Of a stretch of DNA of 64,000 nt, positions 8,390 through 16,048 are shown in pieces (the first letter of the stretch is position 1; each line of letters opens with the position of its first letter). The stretch is from positions 124,001-188,000 of the forward strand of contig JADKHK010000008.1 in NCBI GenBank assembly GCA_016721845.1, read 5' to 3'. A model generated the notes under the pieces. The model was not told the origin of the DNA. It did no database searches and saw only the letters and a program-made list of their open reading frames with translations. This stretch comes from Lysobacterales bacterium. GTDB lineage: Bacteria; Pseudomonadota; Gammaproteobacteria; Xanthomonadales; Ahniellaceae. A program made the translations under genes and the position numbers.

Positions 8390-8606
8390 ACTCAAGGGGC
8401 GTGTTGATGAGCATGTTCAGAAGCTCAAGGATTACAAGCGCAATCCTGACAAGTTTGACAATGAAGGTACGCTGGCAAATGCCCCGAGCGCAGCAGTGAG
8501 GGAGAAGATCATTGCAGGGCGAGTCAAGGCCCTTGAAGGGCAGTTGAAGAAGAATGAAGGCGAACTCAAGAAGGTCGTAGACCAGCTAGAGAAGAGTGCA
8601 GAATGA
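8390..8606 (+). pseudogene. orphan Rhs-type toxin tip, cut off by IS3
   Basis: About 71 codons of a C-terminal tip remain (KGRVDEHVQKLKDYK, KFDNEGTLANAP, IIAGRVKALEGQLKK). To my recollection this pattern of a helical tip with an N-P-D/F-D-N motif ends many Rhs and other polymorphic toxins; that is from memory, not a search. There is no Rhs body in front: the IS3 end abuts at 8389. Its stop overlaps the next start by ATGA, the usual toxin/immunity coupling. It may be a silent donor tip. Confidence 0.6.
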
Positions 8607-8890
8607 AACTCGTTGATGTGAGACGTTGCTTGGAAATCTTGCTGGATCATGCGGAGCAGGTTCACGGAGTTACCGACCTGAACCTTCAAAAGGCGGACTA
8701 CTACTGGGCTGTGCCATCCGACGATTGGCTGGATATGAACGAGACGCCAGAGCCAGTTGTCGGCTCCCTAGTCGACGACATCCGAGAGCTGCAGTCAGTG
8801 TTGGACAGTCCGGATCGAGCAAGTGCCCTGGACCTTGAGCGTCTAGGTAGTCTGCTTAGACTTCTTTCAGACCAGATCGCCGGCCAGTAG
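8603..8890 (+). CDS. probable immunity protein for the second tip
   Basis: This acidic 95-residue protein (DYYWAVPSDDWLDMNE, then VGSLVDDIRELQSVL) starts at ATG 8603 inside the last codons of the tip. Small acidic proteins with a YYW-type motif are common partners of this tip type; the role rests on the overlap and size. A terminator-like hairpin follows at 8909. Retention of an intact immunity gene next to a broken toxin fits protection against kin that still carry the toxin. Confidence 0.6.
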   Translation: MKLVDVRRCLEILLDHAEQVHGVTDLNLQKADYYWAVPSDDWLDMNETPEPVVGSLVDDIRELQSVLDSPDRASALDLERLGSLLRLLSDQIAGQ

Positions 8891-8907
8891 GTTTCGTACC
8901 CGAGCAA

Positions 8908-9002
8908 CCCGCCAGCCCTCGCGCTGGCGGTTTGCTTATGGGCGGTCGCGAAGTTCAGCGCGCTACTGATGCGCGGCGATGACGGAATCGATGACCTGCA
9001 TG
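8908..9002 (+). repeat. Rhs-island 3' repeat, copy 2 (with full XRE gene)
   Basis: This matches 2936-3024 and 10071-10156: terminator hairpin, GGGCGGTCGCGAAG-type spacer, then the 3' end of the XRE gene on the minus strand. Only this copy continues into a complete regulator gene, so it is probably the parental arrangement. Confidence 0.8.
8909..8933 (+). terminator. hairpin terminator after the second immunity gene
   Basis: CCGCCAGC pairs with GCTGGCGG around a 6-base loop, followed by TTTG. It also lies just past the XRE stop on the other strand and may act in both directions. Confidence 0.5.
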
Positions 9003-9322
9003 ACGAACTGCTGGCGAGCGCGCGGCAGTTGGGCGATGCGGTCCATCTGCTGTTGCAGTTTGGGCACCGGGCCGCGCTTGGCGGCGGCTTTGGCGTCGTC
9101 TTCGAGCAGGGCTTCGACGGCGACGCCGAGGCGCTTGGCGATGGCGGGCAGCAGCGACACCGGCACGCGACGTCGGCCAGTCTCGTAGGAGTTGAGCGTT
9201 TGCTGCGTCACGCCGATCAGTTCGGCGAGCTGGACTTGGGTGATGTCCTGGTCTTTGCGCAGGCGGCCGATGCGGGCGCCGAGGGCGATGAAGAAGGCGC
9301 GTTCGTCGTCGGTGATGGCCAC
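8963..9322 (-). CDS. XRE-family transcriptional regulator
   Basis: This 119-residue protein has an N-terminal HTH_3 domain (residues ~14-70: ITQVQLAELIGVTQQTLNSYE, VSLLPAIAKRLGVAVEALL) and a short basic tail ending QVIDSVIAAHQ. The start is GTG at 9322. It probably binds DNA as a dimer. It lies convergent with the second immunity gene and back to back with the third tip. The last ~12 codons recur as stumps after the other two tip units, so this gene seems to have been a fixed 3' neighbour of the Rhs locus. Its target genes are unknown. Confidence 0.85.
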   Translation of the reverse strand: MAITDDERAFFIALGARIGRLRKDQDITQVQLAELIGVTQQTLNSYETGRRRVPVSLLPAIAKRLGVAVEALLEDDAKAAAKRGPVPKLQQQMDRIAQLPRARQQFVMQVIDSVIAAHQ

Positions 9323-9589
9323 GGGGTGATCGGACAGCTCGAGGGCACTCCGGAACAGGCCGAAGAAGTTAAGGGTCTAATCGGAGTGCAAGGTGAAAAG
9401 GAAGTAAGTCGTGGCGAAGGCGGCACTGCAAAAGTAGGAACGCTCCCGGATGGATCCAAAGTGATCGACTACCCGAGTGGCGGTGGCGACTCGTACCCAA
9501 AAGGCACCAGAACGATCGAGATTCAAAGGCCAAAGGGCAGCGCGAACGAAAAATGGCGGTTTCCCGAACCAAAGGCACCGACAACATGA
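9323..9589 (+). pseudogene. third orphan toxin tip
   Basis: An open frame of ~88 codons ends in TLPDGSKVIDYPSGGGDS, TRTIEIQRPKG and EKWRF, a pattern like the end of secreted nuclease-type tips. There is no Rhs body: the segment joins directly to the 5' end of the XRE gene. A GTG at 9326 could start a short product, but a displaced C-terminal tip is the simpler reading. Its stop overlaps the next start by ATGA. Confidence 0.5.
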
Positions 9590-10041
9590 AAATGTCCGGA
9601 GACGCAGCTCAGCTGCTCGCGGATTTCACCGCAGCCCATTTCACGTTGGATGCCTTCGACGACGTCGTGGCACACGACGCCGCATGGCAACTGGTGGCCA
9701 AACTGGCTCGGGAATTGAACGCGGACCCGATAATTGATCAGGCGAATTTCTTGCGACTCTTTGGAGAGGAAAATCCGAACGGTCGGCTTTACGTGCTTGA
9801 CCTTAGTCCGGAGGTTTCTCCCAACTCCAGTCCAGGTAGGGGAGATGCCCTCTCTGTTCCGCATACATGGAGTGCCTTCTCGGAACTTCAGGATAGCCTG
9901 TTGGAACTTGATGGATTCATGGTGGACCTGATTGTGTTCGACGAGTCGCTCGCCCACGCACTAGTGCGAAGATTGGAGTCAGTCTTCCTGCTCAGGCTTG
10001 GCGCAAGCGCGAGGGATACACCTGACAAACAGAGCGATTGA
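9586..10041 (+). CDS. probable immunity protein for the third tip
   Basis: This 151-residue soluble acidic protein starts at ATG 9586, overlapping the tip stop (ATGA). An ATG six bases further on is an alternative start. No known motif is recognised. Its position after a tip and before a terminator hairpin at 10072 supports an immunity role, as for the two other units. Confidence 0.55.
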   Translation: MKMSGDAAQLLADFTAAHFTLDAFDDVVAHDAAWQLVAKLARELNADPIIDQANFLRLFGEENPNGRLYVLDLSPEVSPNSSPGRGDALSVPHTWSAFSELQDSLLELDGFMVDLIVFDESLAHALVRRLESVFLLRLGASARDTPDKQSD

Positions 10042-10070
10042 GGGCTGATTTGACCTCGAGCAGCACTGAA

Positions 10071-10156
10071 ACCGCCAGCCTCGCGCTGGCGGTTTGTTTT
10101 TGTGCGGTGGTGAAGTTCAGCACGCCGACTGCGCGATGACGGAATCGATGACCTGC
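10071..10156 (+). repeat. Rhs-island 3' repeat, copy 3
   Basis: Third copy of the hairpin plus XRE 3' stump (minus strand QVIDSVIAQ and a stop). Similarity stops after CCTGC at 10156. The rest of the gap to 10300 holds no gene I can support; a GGGAGGG stretch near 10217 and an A/T-rich AGAATTTTTTGG lie in it and may belong to the promoter of the next gene. Confidence 0.8.
10072..10098 (+). terminator. hairpin terminator after the third immunity gene
   Basis: CCGCCAGC pairs with GCTGGCGG; here the tail is TTTGTTTTTG, the most terminator-like of the three copies. Confidence 0.65.
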
Positions 10157-10299
10157 GAAAGGCCGGGCCTCCCACCACGAACGGGATCGGGGTTCGGCGT
10201 CCTGTTCTGAGGTCTCGGGGAGGGTGAGAGAATTTTTTGGGACCGTGTCCGGATTGACTCGAAAGTTCCGTATCTCAGTGCAAGCCGCACACCGCCGGC

Positions 10300-13200
10300 A
10301 TGAGCGCGAGAAAAAACATGGGTACTTCCCGTCTGACGAAATCCGTGTGGTGCGCGCTGTCCGGCCTCGCTTGTGCGACGTCTGGTCATGCTGCGATTTT
10401 CAGCGTCACGTCGACCGCAGACTCGGGCCCGGGGACGTTTCGACAGGCGATCCTCGATGCCAATGCCAATGGCGCGACCGCAGACACCATCAACTTCGCG
10501 ATCGCCGGCACCGGCCCGTTCACGATCTCGGTGCTGACCGCGCTGCCGGCCATCACCAGCCCGACCACGATCAACGCGGCGGGCGAAGCCATTTCCGGAG
10601 CGCCTGGCATTCGACTGGCCCGTGGCGCCGCCTTTTCTGCGGCTGGGCTGCAGTTCGCGGCCGGCGCAACCGGTTCCAGCGTCGCCTACCTTGCCATCAC
10701 CGATTTCACCGGTTTCGGCATCGACATCCTGGCCAGTTCGGTCGCGGTCTCGAATTGCTACGTCGGCCTTGCGCCGGATGGCGTCACCGATGCCGGCAAC
10801 ACGAGTTCCGGCATTCACGTCAATGGCGGCTCGGCCGTCATCGGCGACGGCGCCGCGACCCGCAACATCATCTCGGGCAACGGCCAGGCCGGCATCGTGG
10901 TGGACAACGGCGCCGCGTTTTCGGTGATCCGCGGCAATCGCATCGGCACCAATGCCGCGGGCACCGCGGCCGTCGCGAACGCGAGTCACGGCATTTCCGG
11001 CACTGGGGCCAACGACGTCATCATCGGGTCGTCGCTTCCCGGCGACGGCAATCTCATTTCCGGGAACGGCGGCAACGGGCTGAATTTCAGTGCCGTTCCC
11101 GACGTCTGGAAAGTGCGCGGCAACTGGATCGGGCTCGCCGCCAACGGCACGACCGCATTGCCGAACGCGGGCGCCGGTGTCTGGCTGAACGGCACCGGCC
11201 ATCATCTGGGCGGAACCTCGGTGGAAACGCGCAACGTGATTTCCGGCAACACCGGCGCCGGCGTCATCGTGCAGGGATCGAGCCACAGCATCCAGGGCAA
11301 TTACATCGGAACCAATTCCGGCGGAACCGCTGCGGTCGCGAACGCCAGCCATGGCCTCCGCGCCATCACCGCCACCGGCGTCACCATCGGCGGGACCGTC
11401 GCCGGCGCGGGCAACCTGATTTCCGGCAACACCTCCAACGGCATTGCCCTGGACGCCGATACCAGCAGCCTGGTCATCAGCGGCAACCTGATCGGCACCA
11501 ACGCAGCCGGCACGACCGCCCTGGCCAACGCGGGTTCGGGCGTCTCCCTGGGCGGCACCGGCCACACCCTGGGGGGTACCACGGCCGCCGCGCGCAACGT
11601 GATTTCCGGCAACACCAGCTCCGGCGTGGTGTTGCAAGGTTCCAGCAACGGCATCCAGGGCAACTACATCGGGACCAATGCCGCCGGAACTGGCGCGGTC
11701 CCGAATGGCGCCGGTGGCATTCGTGCCATTGCCGTCAGCAGCGGCACCATCGGCGGTGCCGCCGCCGGCGCGGGCAATCTGATTTCGGGCAACGGTTCCA
11801 ACGGCATTTCGCTGGACGGCAACACCAGCGCCTTGGTCATCAGCGGCAACCTGATCGGCAGCAATGCGGCGGGCACCGCGGCGGTGGCGAATCAGGGTTC
11901 CGGGGTGTACGTCGGCGGCACCGGTCACACCGTTGGCGGGACCGTGGCCGCCGCCCGCAACCTGATCTCGGGCAACCAGTTTCAGGGGATCACACTGCAA
12001 GGATCCGGCCACTTGATCCGAGGCAATTACATCGGCACCAACGCCGCCGGAACGGCCGCGATTCCCAACACCGGGGGCGGCCTTCGTGCCATTACCGCCA
12101 GCGGCAGCACCATTGGCGGCACGGTCGCCGGCGCAGGCAATCTGATCTCGGGCAACAGCTCGAACGGCATTTCCCTGGACGGCGATACCAGCGCTCTGGT
12201 CATTGCCGGGAACCGGATCGGCACCAATGCCGCAGGCACGGCTGCGGTCGCAAACCAGCAATACGGGATTGGCGTCGGAGGCACCGATCACGTCATCGGT
12301 GGCAGCACGGCCGCTGAACGCAATCTGATCTCGGGCAACAGCTCCCAGGGGATTCTGCTGAGCGGGACCAACAATCTGGTGCAAGGCAATTACATCGGCA
12401 CCGATGTGACCGGCGCGTTTGATCTCGGCAATGGTGGCTACGGCGTCCGGATCTACGGCGCTACCGGCGGTGAGCTGGGCGGCGACACGGTGGCCAAGGG
12501 CAACCTGATTTCCGGCAACAGCCGCGGCGTTTCCTTCGAGCAGGGTGCGACCGGTGTGGTCCTGCGCAACAACATCATCGGCCTCAATGCCTCGATGCTG
12601 GCCAAGTTGCCCAACGCCGGCAATGCCATCGACCTGTTCACGTCAGGCAACACCATCGGCACCGCCGGCGCCGGCAACGTGCTGTCGGGCAATGATCGCT
12701 CGGGCATCCTGATCAGCGGGCACGCGTCCGGAAACATGATCCAGGGCAACTGGATCGGTACCAACAAGGTCTTGGCGGCCGGACTCGGCAACCTCACCGG
12801 CGGCATCTACATCACCGATGGTTACGATAATTTCATCGGCGGACCCGGTCCCGGCGAAGGCAACGTGATTGCCCACAACGCGTATGTCGGCGCCTGGATC
12901 GAACGCGGCGACAGCAATGATTTCAGTCGCAATGCCATCTACGGCAACGACCGTTTGGGCATCGACGTGGGGGAGTTGGGTCCGCAGCTGAATGACGACC
13001 AGGACGCCGACATCGCAGGCAATCGTCGCCAGAACTTTCCGTTGCTGACGTCGGTGGTGGCCGGCGCCACCACCGAGATCGACGGCCTGCTGAAGAACGA
13101 GCCGAACACCCTGTACCGGGTCGAATTCTTCACCAGTCCGAGTTGCGACGTCTCCGGCTTTGGCGAAGGCGATGTGTACTTTGCCACGGTCGATGTCATG

Positions 13201-14070
13201 ACCGGGCCGGACGGTACTGGCGTCATCGATGCGTCTCTCGCGTCTACGGCGGCACCGTTCATGAGCGCCACCGTCACCGATCCGCAGGGCAATACCTCGG
13301 AATTCTCGCCCTGCGCCAAGACCACTGGCCCGAACCCGGGCGTGATCCAGTTCTTCAATGCCTCGGTGTTGTCGTACGAAGGGGTATTGCCGACGGCCAA
13401 GGTGGCGATCACGCGCAGCCAGGGCATGGCCGGAACGGTGACCGCGAGTTTTACCGTCAGCGATGTCAGCGCCTTGGCAGGGTCGGACTATGTCGATTCC
13501 GACCAAGTCGTCACCTTCCTCGACGGTGAGGTGCTCAAGATCGTCGAGATCCCCCTCGTTGCCGATCTGACGGTGGAAGGCACGGAAAACGCCAACCTCG
13601 CACTCGCAACGCCTACTGGCGGCGCGACCCTGGGCACGGCGGCTTCACTGCTCTACATCTTCGACGAAAATCTGGCATTCCCCGGAATCATCGTCGACGA
13701 CGTCTCGATCACGGAAGGGAATTCCGGGCAGCAACAGATGACCTTCAGCGTGCACCTGTCGGCCAGCGATCACCAGGTGACGATCGGTTATCTCACCGAG
13801 CCCGGCACCGCAGTCGCGGGCGAGGACTACACGCTGTCCTCCGGCACCCTCGTGTTCCCGGCCAGCGCCAACGTCCAGACGCAAACCGTCAACGTGCCGA
13901 TCTCCGGCGACGCCACCGTCGAATCCGACGAGATCCTGTGGTTGCGCATGACCGTCATTTCCGGCGGCGGCGCCTGGATTGCCTACAACGCCTACGGTCT
14001 GGGCCTGATCGTCAACGACGACGGCATCGTCGAACCGGTCGATACGATCTTCTCGGACGGATTCGACTGA
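10300..14070 (+). CDS. secreted parallel beta-helix protein with Calx-beta domains
   Basis: This 1256-residue protein begins with a signal peptide (cleavage likely after CATSGHAA). Next comes a segment of the kind that opens many bacterial right-handed beta-helix proteins (STADSGPGTFRQAILDAN). Roughly residues 170-900 are beta-helix repeats with recurring NLISGN, GNLIGTNAAGT and SNGISLDG; the longest repeat unit is about 130 residues and is repeated several times. Two Calx-beta-like domains follow (AGSDYVD, then AGEDYTLSSGTLVF), which usually bind calcium. The last residues are DTIFSDGFD, a tail shared with two other secreted proteins here. It is probably a surface adhesin or a carbohydrate-binding/degrading protein; I see no catalytic motif. 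ATG 10318 is an alternative start. Confidence 0.82.
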   Translation: MSARKNMGTSRLTKSVWCALSGLACATSGHAAIFSVTSTADSGPGTFRQAILDANANGATADTINFAIAGTGPFTISVLTALPAITSPTTINAAGEAISGAPGIRLARGAAFSAAGLQFAAGATGSSVAYLAITDFTGFGIDILASSVAVSNCYVGLAPDGVTDAGNTSSGIHVNGGSAVIGDGAATRNIISGNGQAGIVVDNGAAFSVIRGNRIGTNAAGTAAVANASHGISGTGANDVIIGSSLPGDGNLISGNGGNGLNFSAVPDVWKVRGNWIGLAANGTTALPNAGAGVWLNGTGHHLGGTSVETRNVISGNTGAGVIVQGSSHSIQGNYIGTNSGGTAAVANASHGLRAITATGVTIGGTVAGAGNLISGNTSNGIALDADTSSLVISGNLIGTNAAGTTALANAGSGVSLGGTGHTLGGTTAAARNVISGNTSSGVVLQGSSNGIQGNYIGTNAAGTGAVPNGAGGIRAIAVSSGTIGGAAAGAGNLISGNGSNGISLDGNTSALVISGNLIGSNAAGTAAVANQGSGVYVGGTGHTVGGTVAAARNLISGNQFQGITLQGSGHLIRGNYIGTNAAGTAAIPNTGGGLRAITASGSTIGGTVAGAGNLISGNSSNGISLDGDTSALVIAGNRIGTNAAGTAAVANQQYGIGVGGTDHVIGGSTAAERNLISGNSSQGILLSGTNNLVQGNYIGTDVTGAFDLGNGGYGVRIYGATGGELGGDTVAKGNLISGNSRGVSFEQGATGVVLRNNIIGLNASMLAKLPNAGNAIDLFTSGNTIGTAGAGNVLSGNDRSGILISGHASGNMIQGNWIGTNKVLAAGLGNLTGGIYITDGYDNFIGGPGPGEGNVIAHNAYVGAWIERGDSNDFSRNAIYGNDRLGIDVGELGPQLNDDQDADIAGNRRQNFPLLTSVVAGATTEIDGLLKNEPNTLYRVEFFTSPSCDVSGFGEGDVYFATVDVMTGPDGTGVIDASLASTAAPFMSATVTDPQGNTSEFSPCAKTTGPNPGVIQFFNASVLSYEGVLPTAKVAITRSQGMAGTVTASFTVSDVSALAGSDYVDSDQVVTFLDGEVLKIVEIPLVADLTVEGTENANLALATPTGGATLGTAASLLYIFDENLAFPGIIVDDVSITEGNSGQQQMTFSVHLSASDHQVTIGYLTEPGTAVAGEDYTLSSGTLVFPASANVQTQTVNVPISGDATVESDEILWLRMTVISGGGAWIAYNAYGLGLIVNDDGIVEPVDTIFSDGFD

Positions 14071-14149
14071 TCTGCGCCCGCGCCACCGGCGGACCGTCGG
14101 TGGCGCGATGTTTGCGTGGGAGGATGGCGTCGGGCTTCGGGTGGATGCG

Positions 14150-15985
14150 ATGCGTGGATGGCTCAGTCTGGGGCTGATGGTGCTGGCTGGGGCGGTGCGT
14201 GCCGAGCTCGTGAGCGTGCCGATCCGCAGCGCGACGCTGACCTTGCAATGGAACGCCGACAGCCTGCGCGAGCTGGATCTGGCGGTGCCGAAGCATCTGG
14301 CGGTGCAGCCGTTGCAAGTGAGGCCGGATCTGCGGCTGGTGTTGCGCGACGGGCAATCGGTGGCACTGCGCGGGGATGCGTTCGGACTGGCGGACGAATG
14401 GGACTTCCGGGTGCGCGGGCGTCGCCAGCGCGCCGGGACGATGCAATGGGCAGTGAGTCGCGGCGAGGCCTTCGAATTCGCGTTGCGTGACGCCGACGGC
14501 CAGGACTGGCTGCACTTCGACCATGCCCATCCGCAACATCGTGACGGCGGCACGCGGGCCGAATGGCGGCACTTCGACGTGCATGTCGGACCGGCGCTGG
14601 CGCAACGGCTCGGCGATGCGCGTCTGATCGGCGTGCCGATCGGCTCGGCGCTGCTGCACGTGGAACTGACGTCGGCGGCGAAGGCGATCGACAGCTGCGT
14701 CGCACCGAATTTTCCGAACACCGGCAACTTCCAGGTCGACGTCGCGCTCAGTGCCATCGACGGCGCCGATGCGATATGCAACGGCGCCTGCAACGGTGCC
14801 GGCGCGGCCAATGCCCGCGTCAAGCTCACGCCCTCGGCGAAATTGCAGGGCGTCGGCAGCGCCGATGTGCCCTGGTACCAGAAGTTCATGACCAGCCCGC
14901 ACGGCTATCCGTATCCGGGCAATGACCAGCATCCGTACCTGGTCTGGGCGGTGTATCGGATCGACGCCGACGGCCGCATCGAACAGCTCGCGCGTTCCGG
15001 CGTGAAGCACGCATTCTTCTCGTCGAACGAGTATCCCGCCGGCGGGGCCGGCTGCGGCTGCGGCGGCGCCAACGTGCTCTGGGCCGGCTGCACCGACACC
15101 TATGGCTGGTCGACCAATGACAGCTCCGCCTTCCTCGCTCCGCGCGCCGAGATCATCCCGTCGCGCGGGCAATGGGGCCGCTGCGGCTCGTTGCGGGACG
15201 CCGACTGCAATGGCAGCGAGGATGGTCCGTTCATCCCGAACTTCGACTTGCGCGCCGTCGTGCTGGAATCCGAGCTGGTGCCGGCCCTGCATCCGGGCGC
15301 GCAGTGGTTCATCGAGGCCTGGTACGTGGTGCGCGACGACATCAACGTCGACAACTCGTTCGGACACCGGCGCATCTTCCCGCGCTGGATCGCGCCGACC
15401 GGCAAGTGGATGCTCGATTTCTTCGAAGTGGCCGGCGGATCCTGGTTGCCGTTCGTGCCGGGTCCGGTGATCGACGCCTGGGTGGCCCCCGGCACGACGA
15501 CGGCGGCTCGCATGAGCCGCGAGGCCGTCGCCGTCGATGGCCGTGTCCGCCTCGCGGTCCGGGTCGCCGATCTCGGCGGCGGCCGCTGGCGCTACGACTA
15601 CGCGCTGATGAACATCGACCACACGCGGCCGCACACCCAGGGCAGCGAGCCGAATCTGCGCGTGCTCGCCAATCCCGGGCCGACCGCGTTCGTGCTGCCG
15701 CTGTCGCCGTTCGCGGTGGCCTTCGCCGACACGCACGATGGCGATCTCGATGCCGGCAACGACTGGACCGTCGAGCGCACTGCCACGACCCTGCGCTTCA
15801 ACGCGCCTGTCGGTGCGTCGATGCCCTGGGGCGCGCTGTTCCGCCACAGCATCGTCAGCAACCTGCCGCCGATCGCGGGCGATGCCGCAATCCAGCCCGG
15901 CGGCGAGGGTGCGTCCGCAGCGCTCGTCATCGCCACCCTGGTGCCCGATGCCGGCGCGATCCTGTTCGCGGACGGCATGGAATAG
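14150..15985 (+). CDS. secreted protein of unknown function with C-terminal FADGME tail
   Basis: The protein is 611 residues from ATG 14150, which gives a clean signal peptide (MRGWLSLGLMVLAGAVRAE); an in-frame ATG 42 bases upstream would mask it. The mature chain has paired cysteines (CNGACNGAG; GGAGCGCGGANVLWAGC), suggesting disulfides in the periplasm or outside. It ends AGAILFADGME, close to the tails of the proteins at 10300 and 36877. I do not recognise a domain. It is 79 bases after the beta-helix gene in the same direction. Confidence 0.75.
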   Translation: MRGWLSLGLMVLAGAVRAELVSVPIRSATLTLQWNADSLRELDLAVPKHLAVQPLQVRPDLRLVLRDGQSVALRGDAFGLADEWDFRVRGRRQRAGTMQWAVSRGEAFEFALRDADGQDWLHFDHAHPQHRDGGTRAEWRHFDVHVGPALAQRLGDARLIGVPIGSALLHVELTSAAKAIDSCVAPNFPNTGNFQVDVALSAIDGADAICNGACNGAGAANARVKLTPSAKLQGVGSADVPWYQKFMTSPHGYPYPGNDQHPYLVWAVYRIDADGRIEQLARSGVKHAFFSSNEYPAGGAGCGCGGANVLWAGCTDTYGWSTNDSSAFLAPRAEIIPSRGQWGRCGSLRDADCNGSEDGPFIPNFDLRAVVLESELVPALHPGAQWFIEAWYVVRDDINVDNSFGHRRIFPRWIAPTGKWMLDFFEVAGGSWLPFVPGPVIDAWVAPGTTTAARMSREAVAVDGRVRLAVRVADLGGGRWRYDYALMNIDHTRPHTQGSEPNLRVLANPGPTAFVLPLSPFAVAFADTHDGDLDAGNDWTVERTATTLRFNAPVGASMPWGALFRHSIVSNLPPIAGDAAIQPGGEGASAALVIATLVPDAGAILFADGME

Positions 15986-16048
15986 CCGCGGCCTTTGGGG
16001 GAAGTCGCAGACGGCAGCGTCATCAGCGATGACCCTGCGGAGACTGCG

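Noticed and set aside
8969..9323. Plus-strand frame joined to the third toxin tip
   Set aside because: It is only the antisense of the XRE gene that happens to be open and in phase with the tip; the helix-turn-helix on the minus strand is convincing.
10117..12384. 755-codon minus-strand reading frame
   Set aside because: It is antisense to the beta-helix gene; its Ala/Gly/Asp-rich, repetitive protein mirrors the repeats of the true gene and has no domain or start context.
10860..12960. Regular DNA repeats that could suggest a CRISPR array
   Set aside because: The units are in-frame coding repeats of ~390 bp and variants, not ~30-bp repeats with unique spacers, and no cas gene is near.
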